From positions 1 through 29,330 of the forward strand of contig JAVBQG010000030.1 in NCBI GenBank assembly GCA_031549185.1: 29,330 bases of DNA, read 5' to 3'. The translations under genes were made by a program, and so were the position numbers. The DNA is from JAVBQG01 sp031549185 (GTDB taxonomy: Bacteria > Synergistota > Synergistia > Synergistales > Synergistaceae). Shown here in pieces: positions 20,777 to 29,110 of the stretch. The notes under the pieces were generated by a model that made no database searches, had not been told where the DNA came from, and saw nothing but the letters and a program-made list of their open reading frames with translations. The first letter of the stretch is position 1; every line of letters begins with the position of its first letter.

Positions 20777-20847
20777 GTATTCACCTCTTCGCAGATCTGT
20801 CGAAATAGAACCGACGGCCGGCAAAAGCGGCCGATGTGACTCTTTGT

Positions 20848-20907
20848 AATCTATCCGATACGTGCCGGTTGTAAACAACCATTGACGGTCGGGAACACCC
20901 AACCAAA
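20848..20907 (-). promoter_or_regulatory. MocR box A plus promoter of the cyclodeaminase/ammonia-lyase unit
   Basis: On the minus strand TTTGGTTGGGTG (20907-20896) is followed after 10 bp by TCAATGGTTGTTTACAACCG (to 20866). The last part is a palindrome, GGTTG-TTTA-CAACC. TTTACA (20875-20870) also serves as a -35, with TAGATT (20853-20848) 16 bp downstream. The same arrangement recurs at 22441-22501. Confidence 0.65.
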
Positions 20908-20959
20908 ATCGAGCGTTCCAAACCGGCATGACAATCAGCACACGTACTGATCGCGCGGC

Positions 20960-22405
20960 TTATTCTCCGTACAGTTCTTTTATGACCTTTGCCAGAACCT
21001 CGAGCCCCGCCTCGATTTCCTCAAGGCTCGTGTAGGAGTATGAGATTCTTATGTTGGTATTGGATTGGAATTTGTACAGGTCGCCAGGCTGAACCAGCAG
21101 CTTTGCCCGGAGAGATTTAGTGAACAGTTCGTGCATCGAAACCGGTTTTTTCAATTGTAGCCAGACGTAATACCCTCCGGCAGGGGTGTTCCACGAAGCG
21201 ATGTCCGAAAAGGAGCGCTCCAGCGCTTTCAGGGTGGCGTCTCTTTTCGCTCTGACAGCTTTGCGTAACTGCTCGTTGTGGCGGTCGTACAGCCCCCTTT
21301 TGAAGACTTCGGCAGCCAGCCATTGCGAGAGCGAACTCGAACCGTAGTCGAACTGCATCTTGACGTCGGCCAGCCTGTCGATCACCGGCTTTGCGCCGAC
21401 AACCCAACCGACGCGCAGTCCGGGGCAGAGGTTCTTCGACATGCTGTTCACGTACAGGACGCGGCTGGCCTTGTCAAACGCCTTGAGAGGATTGGGCGGC
21501 GCCTCCTCGAACCATACCTCGCTGTACACGTCGTCCTCGACGATCGGCAGTTGGAGCTCTCCGCAGAGGTCGATCAGCTCGCGGCGTCGTTTGGCGGATG
21601 TGACGACGCCGGTGGGGTTGTGAAAGGTAGGAATGGAGAACAGCATATCCCCTCTTCGGGCCCGATTACGCTCACGAAGCTCGGAGATATTGATTCCCTC
21701 GTCGTCGAGGGAAATGCCCGACAGGGTTACGCCAGCCGAGTGGAACAGCTTCAGCGAATAAAGATAGGACGGTTTTTCGATATAGATCAACGAGCCCTGG
21801 TGCAGCAACCCCAAAGAGATAAGCTGCAACGCCTGAAGCGCGCCGGATACGATCAAAACCGATTCCGGCTCTGTTTCTATGCCGAACCGCCGGAGATATT
21901 CGCAAACTTCTTTTCTCAATTCGATGTATCCCTTCGGCTCCAGGTAGCCCCACGCAGCCGGACATTTGGGGATGTCCTGCAGAATATCCGCCATCTCATC
22001 CGAAGGGATCAAATCGAACGATGGTTCGCATGAGCCCATGCGGATGATATCGTCCCGAAACTCGTATTCGTTGATCATCTGCATGATCTCGGAATTGGCC
22101 TGGCTGACGGCGGAGGTGATGTAAGCGTTCCAGTTCGGTTGAGTGGTCTTCGATATGAAATCCCAGGTTTTATCGACGACACGCGTGCCGCCGCCTGCGT
22201 TTCCCTCGATCAGGCCGTTCGCCCAAAGTTCGTTGAGCGCCGCGACGACCGTACTGCGATTCACGTTGAACTGAGCGGCCAGGGTTCGCTGGCTGGGTAG
22301 CTTTGAACCGCTCGGCCACTCTCCACTGACGATTTTATCGACGACATACTGTTTGATTTGCAGATACAGGTGTGAAAAAGCTTTTTTATCCGGCTGCCAT
22401 GACAT
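20960..22405 (-). CDS. MocR-family transcriptional regulator (GntR wHTH fused to aminotransferase domain)
   Basis: The 481-residue protein has a GntR winged helix (residues about 8-75: SHLYLQIKQYVVDKI, LPSQRTLAAQFNVNRSTVVAAL). A long linker leads to a complete fold-type I aminotransferase domain with HNPTG (262-266), DDVY (291-294) and the PLP lysine K324 in VNSMSKNLCPGLRVG. MocR/GabR/EnuR proteins sense an amino acid or amine through PLP. ATG 22405 follows AGGTGGTGG. It sits between the cyclodeaminase/lyase genes and the divergent symporter/SDR genes. Paired boxes in front of both units, one overlapping its own likely promoter, mark it as their regulator. TTGCCT-17 bp-CATACT on the minus strand upstream is a plausible own promoter. 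Confidence 0.92.
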   Translation of the reverse strand: MSWQPDKKAFSHLYLQIKQYVVDKIVSGEWPSGSKLPSQRTLAAQFNVNRSTVVAALNELWANGLIEGNAGGGTRVVDKTWDFISKTTQPNWNAYITSAVSQANSEIMQMINEYEFRDDIIRMGSCEPSFDLIPSDEMADILQDIPKCPAAWGYLEPKGYIELRKEVCEYLRRFGIETEPESVLIVSGALQALQLISLGLLHQGSLIYIEKPSYLYSLKLFHSAGVTLSGISLDDEGINISELRERNRARRGDMLFSIPTFHNPTGVVTSAKRRRELIDLCGELQLPIVEDDVYSEVWFEEAPPNPLKAFDKASRVLYVNSMSKNLCPGLRVGWVVGAKPVIDRLADVKMQFDYGSSSLSQWLAAEVFKRGLYDRHNEQLRKAVRAKRDATLKALERSFSDIASWNTPAGGYYVWLQLKKPVSMHELFTKSLRAKLLVQPGDLYKFQSNTNIRISYSYTSLEEIEAGLEVLAKVIKELYGE

Positions 22406-22440
22406 GGTTACCACCACCTGAATTTTTATGCAGTATGGCA

Positions 22441-22501
22441 TTTGGTTGGGTGAAAGGCAACTATCAATGGATGGTCACAACCGAAAAAAAATTGCTAAGA
22501 T
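22441..22501 (+). promoter_or_regulatory. MocR box B plus promoter of the symporter/SDR unit
   Basis: TTTGGTTGGGTG (22441-22452) is followed after 11 bp by TCAATGGATGGTCACAACCG (to 22483). This repeats box A with 12 of 12 and 17 of 20 identical bases in the two blocks. GTCACA (22474-22479) and TAAGAT (22496-22501) have the same 16-bp spacing as in box A. The box also covers the region where the divergent regulator's promoter would lie. Confidence 0.65.
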
Positions 22502-22633
22502 AAAACCATGCCTTGACTTCGTGCTGAAAAACGCTGCAAAGAAAGGCTGACGCCGGCGCAATATAGTCCATACTCTGCATCCAAACGCAAAATCGAGAGC
22601 ATAACCTAAAAAATTTAAAGGAGATTGATCGGA

Positions 22634-24175
22634 ATGTACGAGGTCTTCAATAACTTTGTAAATTTTGCGAACAGCATTATTTGGGCCACGCCGTTCATCG
22701 TCGTCATGCTCGGCGGCGGGTTGTTTTTCTCGATGCACACAAAGTTCGTGCAACTTCGCCTGCTACCTACAATGACCCGCCTTTTAATATCTCGGGAGGC
22801 TTCGGATAAAGGGACATCGTCCTTCCAGGCATTTTGTACGGCGCTTGCCGGGCGCATAGGACCTGGCAATATCACGGGAACGGCCCTGGCAATCTACTAC
22901 GGTGGGCCGGGTAGTATCTTCTGGATGTGGATGCTGGCCATTCTCGGGGCCGCGACGACCTATGTGGAAACTGCTCTCGCCCAACTGTATAAGAGAAACA
23001 TCGACGGCGAATGGCGCGGCGGTACCGCCTATTTCGTACAGTCCCGTTTCGGCAACCGGTGGTTCTCCGCCATCTGCGCCCTTGCCGTTCTCATCGCATG
23101 CTCCGTCTGCTTCCCGGGACCCGCTTCAAATCAAACCAGCGCGGCTTTCAAAACGATTTTCCCCAACAGCGGATGGCTCAGTGCGATTGTCGTCACCGGG
23201 TTGTTGGGGCTGATCATCTTCGGCGGAATCAAGCGGATCGCACGGACTGCCGAGATCATTGTTCCGTTCATGTCGGTCATTTACATCGGCCTGACTGTTG
23301 CCCTGATTTTCAGCAACCTGGACCGCGTCGGCAATGCCTTCGGAATGATCTTTATGGGCGCGTTCGGGCTGGACGCGGCATTTGGCGGCATCCTGGGCAC
23401 CACGATCGCCTGGGGTGTACAACGTGGCGTGTACTCCAACGAGGCGGGCATGGGGCTGCAAACCTACACCGGCGCCACCGCGGAGGTCAGCCACCCGGCG
23501 AAGGCTGGGCTCGTCCAGGCTGCCGGGATTTACATCGATACGTTGTTCGTGTGCACTGCCACTGCCATCATGATGCTGGTCACCGACTGCTTCAATGTCG
23601 TAGGGGCGGACGGCACGTTCCTGTACATCGGTCAGGGTTCCGCCGACATAGCAGTCTTTGCCAAGACAGGAGAAACGGGTGTTCCGGTTGTACAGAGCGC
23701 CGCCGCCACCCTGCTCCCAACCGTCGGTCCAATCATCATTGCCGTCTGCATGGCGTTCTTCGCGTTCACCTGCCTGATCGCTTATTATTATCTCTCCGAA
23801 TCCAGCCTGACATTCCTGTTCCGAGGCAATACGACCAAGACGCGCAAGACTGCTACGATGGTTCTGCGCGTCGTGATTCTCCTTGTGACCTTTATCATGA
23901 GCAACAACTCTGTCGAGGCTGTTTTCAACGCAGGCGACCTGGGATGTGGCATCTGTGCCTGGACGAACATGGCTGCGCTCTTCCTGATGTACAAGCCCGC
24001 AATGAAGTTGTTGAAGGATTACGAGGCCCAGCGAAAACTGGCAAAGGGAACTCCGCGGGAGAGGGACGAAGCCCCGTTCTTTGATCCGAAGAAAGTGGAT
24101 TTCGTCGATCAAGAGATTCGCGACGTGTGGAGCGATATCAACCGGGAAAAGATCGACGCCGCGAACGCAGGATAG
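22634..24175 (+). CDS. AGCS-family sodium:alanine (amino acid) symporter
   Basis: The 513-residue membrane protein has around ten hydrophobic helices and the family signature region: ALAGRIGPGNITGTALAIYYGGPGSIFWMW (about 70-100), ATTYVETALAQLYK, and later GVQRGVYSNEAGMGLQTYTGATAEVSHPAK. It imports alanine, glycine or related small amino acids with Na+ into the cytoplasm. ATG 22634 follows AAAGGAGA at ten bases; TTG 22625 is too near that site. It is co-transcribed with the SDR gene (7 bp gap), behind MocR box B. It probably brings in the substrate of the divergently encoded lyase and cyclodeaminase-like enzyme. Confidence 0.92.
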   Translation: MYEVFNNFVNFANSIIWATPFIVVMLGGGLFFSMHTKFVQLRLLPTMTRLLISREASDKGTSSFQAFCTALAGRIGPGNITGTALAIYYGGPGSIFWMWMLAILGAATTYVETALAQLYKRNIDGEWRGGTAYFVQSRFGNRWFSAICALAVLIACSVCFPGPASNQTSAAFKTIFPNSGWLSAIVVTGLLGLIIFGGIKRIARTAEIIVPFMSVIYIGLTVALIFSNLDRVGNAFGMIFMGAFGLDAAFGGILGTTIAWGVQRGVYSNEAGMGLQTYTGATAEVSHPAKAGLVQAAGIYIDTLFVCTATAIMMLVTDCFNVVGADGTFLYIGQGSADIAVFAKTGETGVPVVQSAAATLLPTVGPIIIAVCMAFFAFTCLIAYYYLSESSLTFLFRGNTTKTRKTATMVLRVVILLVTFIMSNNSVEAVFNAGDLGCGICAWTNMAALFLMYKPAMKLLKDYEAQRKLAKGTPRERDEAPFFDPKKVDFVDQEIRDVWSDINREKIDAANAG

Positions 24176-24182
24176 AGGAATT

Positions 24183-24935
24183 ATGGCGAAATTTCCAGAA
24201 TTGAAATCCAAAAGAGTAATGGTAACGGGGGCGGCGAGCGGGATCGGTTATGCCACAGCGATGCGCTTTGCCGAAGAGGGTGCGCAGGTTTTTCTCGTCG
24301 ATCGTGACGAAAAGGCGCTCCTGGGGGCCATAAAGGGTAGTGCGAATTTCAAGAGCTCCATTGTGGCAGACGTTACCAATGAAAGCGACGTACAAAAATC
24401 TTTCAACCGGATGGCAGAACTTCTGGGTGGGATCGACGTGCTTGTGTCAAATGCGGGGATCAGCATTCGCAGTGATTTTGTGGATATCGCGTACGACCAA
24501 TGGAGGCGCGTCATGGACGTCAACCTCAACGGAATGTTTCTGGTGTGCAAAGAAGCGGCCATCCGCATGAAAGGACAGGGCAACGGTGTCATTCTCATGA
24601 CAGCCTCTTCGAACGGCACCGAGGGACACAGATGGTACGCCGATTACAATGCTTCGAAGGCCGGCGTCATTCTGCTGGCGAAGACAGTGGCGCTGGAGCT
24701 TGCCCCGGCAATACGCGTGAACGCCGTATGTCCCGGCTACGTACTGACGCCAATGCAACGCGCGGAGTACACGGACGAAATGCTGGCGGCAACCAACGAG
24801 GGCATCCCGATGAAACGTCATGCGGAACCTGGTGAGATTGCCGCGCTTTACGCATTCCTCGCTTCCGATGATGCAAGATACATTACCGGAGCCGACGTTA
24901 GAATCGACGGAGGAGAAACAGCCGGCTTGTTTTAG
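24183..24935 (+). CDS. SDR-family oxidoreductase (classical short-chain dehydrogenase)
   Basis: The 250-residue protein has TGAASGIG (residues 15-22), D40 after the second strand (NAD(H) preference), NAG (90-92), and the catalytic Ser142-Tyr155-Lys159 set in ASSNGTEGHRWYADYNASK. PGYVLTPM and a C-terminal ITGADVRIDGG follow. It is a full-length classical SDR acting on an alcohol or ketone. ATG 24183 follows GAGGAATT and is 7 bp from the symporter stop, so the two are translationally linked. Its substrate is unknown; context suggests a hydroxy or oxo intermediate from amino-acid catabolism. Confidence 0.9.
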   Translation: MAKFPELKSKRVMVTGAASGIGYATAMRFAEEGAQVFLVDRDEKALLGAIKGSANFKSSIVADVTNESDVQKSFNRMAELLGGIDVLVSNAGISIRSDFVDIAYDQWRRVMDVNLNGMFLVCKEAAIRMKGQGNGVILMTASSNGTEGHRWYADYNASKAGVILLAKTVALELAPAIRVNAVCPGYVLTPMQRAEYTDEMLAATNEGIPMKRHAEPGEIAALYAFLASDDARYITGADVRIDGGETAGLF

Positions 24936-24962
24936 CCCATTGGTAGTTGAGACTGTTTGAGG

Positions 24963-24995
24963 GGGAAGCTGGGTTTCGGGAAAAAGCAGCTTCCC
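24963..24995 (+). terminator. Hairpin between convergent SDR and ketopantoate reductase genes
   Basis: GGGAAGCTG (24963-24971) and CAGCTTCCC (24987-24995) form a perfect 9-bp stem with a 15-nt loop. There is no clear T-run on either strand, so it is only a possible terminator. Confidence 0.4.
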
Positions 24996-25015
24996 TCGGG
25001 GCTTCTGTTCAAAAT

Positions 25016-25927
25016 TCATCTCCACCGCTCGTATGCGGCTTTGTGACAGGGCGTCGCCACGCCGGTCTGCCGTCCGAACTCCACCATCCTGCCGATGATG
25101 TGATCGAGCTCGGTCTGGGCTGCCGGTTTGCCGCCGCTGAGATCGCGGTAGAGCGAGGTGATGTTGTCCGGCGGCATCTTTTCGAAATCGGCCACGTAGC
25201 GATCGGGGATATCCGCGGGCAGCGCAACGCCCTTGGCCGCCGCTACCGTGATCAACTCGCCGACCACCGCACGCAACACCTCCTCGTGCTTCGGGTCCTC
25301 GCGGACTACGCCGACCGGTCCGTTGTAATGGCAGAACACCACGCTGTTGCCGCACATCATGGCGTACTTGACCCAGCTGTCCGTCAAAATGTCCGCCGAG
25401 AGGGTCGTCCTGAGGCTCGCCTCGTTAAGAAGGGCCGCGATCACCTCCAACCGGGGAGGCCTGCTTCCATCCCTCATGCCGAAAATGATGCGGCACGATC
25501 CGGCGCTGTGCACGACCTGCCCCGGATTCTCCAACCGGCTGAAGACGCGGATCGTTCCGTCGGCCAGGACGCAGGGGGGCAGCAGCGGCTCCATGATCTC
25601 GGACACGATGACGCCGTTGAGCAGGGGGATCACCGCCGTCTCGGGCCCCACCATCGGGGCCATCGCCTCGCAGGCCGCGCGCAGGTTGTGCCCTTTGCAC
25701 GAGACCAGAACGGCGTCCATGACGCCAAGCTCCGCCGCCCTGTCCGAAGCGAGCTTCGGGCGAGCCGTAAAGTCGCCCAGCTGGACGGATTGGACCCTCA
25801 GCCCGTCCCGACGGATGGCGTCCAGGTTCTCCCCGCGGACGTAGAAATAGGTGTCTGCGTGCTTCCTCGCCAAGGCGCCGCCCACGATGCCACCGACGCC
25901 GCCGATTCCAAACATTGCGATTTTCAT
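25016..25927 (-). CDS. 2-dehydropantoate 2-reductase (ketopantoate reductase family)
   Basis: The 303-residue protein begins MKIAMFGIGGVGGIVGGALA, a Rossmann GxGxxG motif. It has VLVSCKGHNL, IPLLNGV (substrate-contacting Asn-Gly), VHSAGSCRIIFG and DSWVKYAMMCGNSV (catalytic Lys and Asn), then a C-terminal helical domain with PPDNITSLYRDLSGGKPAAQTELDHIIG, typical of PanE/ApbA. It reduces ketopantoate to pantoate with NADPH in coenzyme A synthesis, although paralogues reduce other 2-oxoacids. ATG 25927 follows GGAGGTG. It lies 26 bp after the ABC-F gene on the same strand. With no other pantothenate genes here, panE function is likely but not certain. Confidence 0.87.
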   Translation of the reverse strand: MKIAMFGIGGVGGIVGGALARKHADTYFYVRGENLDAIRRDGLRVQSVQLGDFTARPKLASDRAAELGVMDAVLVSCKGHNLRAACEAMAPMVGPETAVIPLLNGVIVSEIMEPLLPPCVLADGTIRVFSRLENPGQVVHSAGSCRIIFGMRDGSRPPRLEVIAALLNEASLRTTLSADILTDSWVKYAMMCGNSVVFCHYNGPVGVVREDPKHEEVLRAVVGELITVAAAKGVALPADIPDRYVADFEKMPPDNITSLYRDLSGGKPAAQTELDHIIGRMVEFGRQTGVATPCHKAAYERWR

Positions 25928-25953
25928 CCTATACACCTCCGACCTGACTGGTC

Positions 25954-27912
25954 TTATTTGATCGCCTCCATCGCGGCGCTCAGGCGCTCCCACTCCTCGT
26001 AGTCGGCGGCGATCGCCTCTTCGAGGGCTTTGCGCTCGATCATCAGCTCTTGCACCTTCGTCGAATCCGAGAGGTTTTTGGGGTCGCAGAGCAGCGCGTC
26101 GACCTCGTCGCGGCGGGCTTCGTCGCGCGCGATCTTCTCCTCCAGCGGCCCGATGCGGTCGGCGAAGACCTTGCGTTCGCGGTAGAGGCGGTTGCGCTCC
26201 TCCGCCTCCAGGCGGCGCTTCTCTCGGGCGTCGGGCTCCGGCTCGGCGGCCGTTTTTTTGCCGCCCGCCGCCGGCGCCTCGCCCGCGCTCTGCTGTCTTA
26301 TCTGCTCCTCGCGCTTCTCGATGAACCACGAGTAGTTGCCGGGGTAGTCGTACATGCGCCCGTCGCGGATCTCGATCACGCGGCAGGCCAGGTTGTCGAG
26401 GAAAAAGCGGTCGTGCGAGACGATCAACAGCGTACCGCCATACTGCAGCAGCGCGCGCTGGAAGATCTCGCGCGTGTTCATGTCGAGGTGGTTGGTCGGC
26501 TCGTCGAGGATCAGGAAATTCGAGTCCGACAGGAGCAACTTGAAGAGCGCGAGGCGCGACTTCTCGCCGCCCGAGAGGACGCGGATCGGCTTCTTGATGT
26601 CGTCGCCGGAGAAGAGAAAGGCGCCCAGCAGGCCGCGCTTCTGCGCCTCGGTGATCTTCGAGCCCGTGCGGCAGGCCTCCTCCCAGACCGTATGCGAGTA
26701 GTTCAAATTCTGCGCGCTCTCCTGCGAGAAGTAGGCGCGCTTGACGTTGTGGCCGAGCTTCACCGTCCCCGCCGTCGGCTCCTCCGTCTGCGACAGGAGG
26801 CGCAGCAGCGTCGACTTGCCGGCGCCGTTGACGCCGACCAGCGCCGTGCGCTCGCCGCGGTGGATCTCGAGGTCGAGATCCGCGAAGACCGTGTGGTCGC
26901 CGTAGGCCTTCGCCAGGCCGTGGGCACCGATCACCTCCCAGCCGCTGCGGGCGGCCTCGGGAAATTTGAAGTGCACGGTCGAGGTGGGCGCGTCCAGCTC
27001 GTAGATCTCCATCTTCTCCAGCTGCTTGATGCGGCTCTGCACCTGCGTCGCCTTCGTCGCCTTGTAGCGGAAGCGCTCGACGAAGCGCTGGATCTGCTCG
27101 ATGCGCTCCTTCTGGTCGCGGGTCGTGCGCTCGAGGCGCTCGCGCGCGGCCTCCTTCTCGACCAGATACGCCTCGTACTTCATGGCGTAGAGCGTAATCT
27201 CGCCCCGCGCCAACTCGGCGATCTGCGTCGCCATCTTGTCGAGAAAGCGCCGGTCGTGCGAGACGAAGATCATCGCGCCGCGGTGATCGCGCAGCCATCC
27301 CTCCAGCCACTCCATGCTCTCGGTGTCGAGATGGTTGGTCGGCTCGTCGAGCAGCAGGATCGCAGGGCGCGCCAGTAGGATCGCCGAGAGGGCGATGCGC
27401 ATGCGCCAGCCTCCGGAGAACTCGCCGCACGGCCGGTCGGCGTCGCCGGGGGCGAAACCGAGGCCGCGCAGCACTTTGCGCGCCGTCGCGTCGAACTCGA
27501 AGCCGCCCTTGTGCTCGAAGTCGCGCTGCAGCTCCTCGTGGAGCGCGAGGGCTTGCGCCAGCTCACGCGACCCCTGCGGGCAGGAGGAGATCCATCTCTC
27601 CGCTTCCGCGAGCCGCGCCTCGAGGCCGGAGAGTCCGGCCCGCTCCTTGAGGTAATCGATCACAATCCCCTCGCCCAGCTCCACGAGATCCTGCGGCAGG
27701 TAGCCGATGTCGGCGCGGGAGACGCGCCCCGCAAATTCGACGCTCCCGTCGTCCGGCTCCATCTCGCCAGCCAAAATACGGAGCAGCGTCGTCTTGCCCG
27801 CCCCGTTGTCCCCGACCAGGCCGATTCGGTTCCGTTCGGAGATCAGCCAGTCGATTTTTTTGAGAATGACACGCTCGCCGAACGCGAGCGAAAGATTCTT
27901 GATCTGGATCAG
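25954..27912 (-). CDS. ABC-F family ATPase (ribosome-associated), apparent CTG start
   Basis: The protein has two ABC ATPase domains and no membrane segments. Walker A motifs are GDNGAGKTT and GVNGAGKST, signatures FSGGWRMR and LSGGEKSR, and Walker B is LLLDEPTNHLD and LILDEPTNHLD. An arm/linker with RYKATKATQVQSRIKQLEK lies between the domains, and a charged coiled-coil tail covers about the last 110 residues. ABC-F proteins act on ribosomes in translation quality control or antibiotic protection; this one resembles the housekeeping Uup/YdiF type. I place the start at CTG 27912 (652 aa), giving LIQIKNLSLAFG, because GGGGGG lies eight bases upstream. TTG 27933 is in frame but has no ribosome binding site. 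Confidence 0.88.
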   Translation of the reverse strand: MIQIKNLSLAFGERVILKKIDWLISERNRIGLVGDNGAGKTTLLRILAGEMEPDDGSVEFAGRVSRADIGYLPQDLVELGEGIVIDYLKERAGLSGLEARLAEAERWISSCPQGSRELAQALALHEELQRDFEHKGGFEFDATARKVLRGLGFAPGDADRPCGEFSGGWRMRIALSAILLARPAILLLDEPTNHLDTESMEWLEGWLRDHRGAMIFVSHDRRFLDKMATQIAELARGEITLYAMKYEAYLVEKEAARERLERTTRDQKERIEQIQRFVERFRYKATKATQVQSRIKQLEKMEIYELDAPTSTVHFKFPEAARSGWEVIGAHGLAKAYGDHTVFADLDLEIHRGERTALVGVNGAGKSTLLRLLSQTEEPTAGTVKLGHNVKRAYFSQESAQNLNYSHTVWEEACRTGSKITEAQKRGLLGAFLFSGDDIKKPIRVLSGGEKSRLALFKLLLSDSNFLILDEPTNHLDMNTREIFQRALLQYGGTLLIVSHDRFFLDNLACRVIEIRDGRMYDYPGNYSWFIEKREEQIRQQSAGEAPAAGGKKTAAEPEPDAREKRRLEAEERNRLYRERKVFADRIGPLEEKIARDEARRDEVDALLCDPKNLSDSTKVQELMIERKALEEAIAADYEEWERLSAAMEAIK

Positions 27913-27962
27913 GTGGATAACCCCCCAAGGCAAGCCAAATTACAGAATCGCCGCATGTAATA

Positions 27963-27991
27963 TTGACAAATTTAGAAAGCAGCGGTAGACT
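27963..27991 (+). promoter_or_regulatory. Promoter of a candidate small RNA
   Basis: TTGACA (27963-27968) and TAGACT (27986-27991) are 17 bp apart. The -10 sits inside an inverted repeat, AGCAGCG-GTAGACTAT-CGCTGCT (27979-28001). It reads away from the divergent ABC-F gene, whose own promoter may overlap (TTGTCA on the minus strand). Confidence 0.5.
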
Positions 27992-27997
27992 ATCGCT

Positions 27998-28190
27998 GCT
28001 CGCTTGTGATGAGCGGCGAGTAAAGCAGCAAAATATGCCGCCCTTGTCGACATTCGCCGTAGCTTAGCTTTGTACCACAGCGTGGAGCCAGTAGAGCCTA
28101 GCACAGCATAGACAGCCAGACAAACATTTTCGTCGACAAGGGCGACAAGACCCATGGGGAGACCGGCCGCGCAGCCTCTCCCCATGTGTT
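27998..28190 (+). ncRNA. Candidate structured small RNA (~190 nt)
   Basis: A transcript from the promoter at 27963-27991 would run to the terminator at 28153-28190. Inside it CGCCCTTGTCGAC (28039-28051) is perfectly complementary to GTCGACAAGGGCG (28132-28144), enclosing 80 nt with a smaller CCAC-AGC-GTGG hairpin (28074-28084). The plus strand has no coding frame of note. The minus strand has an 81-codon open frame (27940-28185) without a good ribosome binding site. It could be a regulatory RNA, or a copy of a dispersed repeat. No known RNA family is recognised. Confidence 0.4.
28153..28190 (+). terminator. Terminator of the candidate small RNA
   Basis: CATGGGGAGA (28153-28162) pairs perfectly with TCTCCCCATG (28177-28186), followed by TGTTTTG. 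It lies upstream of the GNAT-like gene, which therefore needs its own promoter. Confidence 0.7.
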
Positions 28191-28322
28191 TTGCTGCACA
28201 TATATATCATAGCATTTCCGAGAACCCGCGAAAATAAATTGACAAGCGACTTTACGTGGTTTCTTCTCCCCCTCTCTTTCATATACAATCCAACGACTTG
28301 AATCATTCGAGGAGGGAAAGCG

Positions 28323-29078
28323 ATGACCAAAACAAAGGAGAGCTTGATTATAAATGGTTTCCGCGAGCAGCACCTGTACCTGAGGAAACATATCGGCGCC
28401 CTGGAATATGGCAATGTTCCGTGCCTCTTGAAGCGCCTGACCATGGAAGATTATGAAAAGGTGAACGCACTCCATGAGGAGATCGCTGAAAACACTTCAC
28501 GCGAGCTTTTCATTCCGACAACGGTAGAGGATCTGACCGCCATTCTCACGGGTGACGGTATCGCACTGGGAATTGAACACAACAGTAAACTGATCTGCCT
28601 GCGCCTCCTGATGTTCGAATCTCACGTTTCACTCTCCAAGGAAACACTCTCGTTTGCCGACTGGAGTTCCGAAAACTCCTGTTTCATGGAGACATGCATC
28701 GTCGACAAAGACTTCCGCGGCAACAATCTCCAATTTTTGACTTACTATCACATGGAAAACCTGCTGTGGGGGCACTTCGATTCAATATGGTCGACTGTCT
28801 CTCCGCACAACATCTTCAGTTTCCGCAACATCCTCCACTGCGGCTTCTATGCGTTCGAGCTAAAAGAGTGCTACGGCGGCTACATGCGCTTTCTGCTCCG
28901 AAAAGGCCTGACAAATCGCATCATGATCGACACCCACAAGTACAACAGGGCGAAAGTTACCGACTACGAAAAACAACAGGCCCTTCTCGCGCAGCACAAC
29001 GTCGGCTACAGGATGAACCGCAACTCCGCGGGCTCTTGGATGCTCTATGCGCCCATCATAGGGACCATGTCGGAATAA
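28323..29078 (+). CDS. GNAT-like N-acetyltransferase domain protein
   Basis: The 251-residue protein starts at ATG 28323 after GAGGAGGG. Its centre reads like a GNAT fold: a GIALGIEHNSKLICLRLLMF strand pair, METCIVDKDFRGNNLQFLTY resembling motif A (V-x-x-x-x-R-G-x-x-L), and SPHNIFSFRNILHCGFYAF for the following helix and strand. GNAT proteins move an acyl group from acyl-CoA to an amine. The acyl-CoA loop RGNNLQ departs from the usual Q/RxxGxG/A, so activity is not assured. It has lower GC content than its neighbours and lies between a possible small RNA and an insertion-sequence-like end, so horizontal gain is possible. A hairpin terminator follows. Confidence 0.6.
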   Translation: MTKTKESLIINGFREQHLYLRKHIGALEYGNVPCLLKRLTMEDYEKVNALHEEIAENTSRELFIPTTVEDLTAILTGDGIALGIEHNSKLICLRLLMFESHVSLSKETLSFADWSSENSCFMETCIVDKDFRGNNLQFLTYYHMENLLWGHFDSIWSTVSPHNIFSFRNILHCGFYAFELKECYGGYMRFLLRKGLTNRIMIDTHKYNRAKVTDYEKQQALLAQHNVGYRMNRNSAGSWMLYAPIIGTMSE

Positions 29079-29110
29079 GACTCGCCTGGCGATACAGACA
29101 ATACCACTGT

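Noticed and set aside
25016..27430. 804-codon minus-strand open frame joining the ABC-F region to the ketopantoate reductase
   Set aside because: Its N-terminal 500 residues are an out-of-frame reading of the ABC-F gene (Arg/Ala/Gly-rich). Only the last 303 residues are a real protein with its own ribosome binding site.
27940..28185. 81-codon minus-strand ORF (MGRGCAAGLPMG...)
   Set aside because: No ribosome binding site at its start. It lies fully antisense to a region with promoter, long stem and terminator on the other strand, and it has no recognisable domain. Kept only as a remark under the RNA candidate.
28239..28287. Promoter for the GNAT-like gene (TTGACA at 28239, TATACAAT near 28282)
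   Set aside because: The spacing between the two elements is far too long for sigma70, and no partner at 16-18 bp was found for either.
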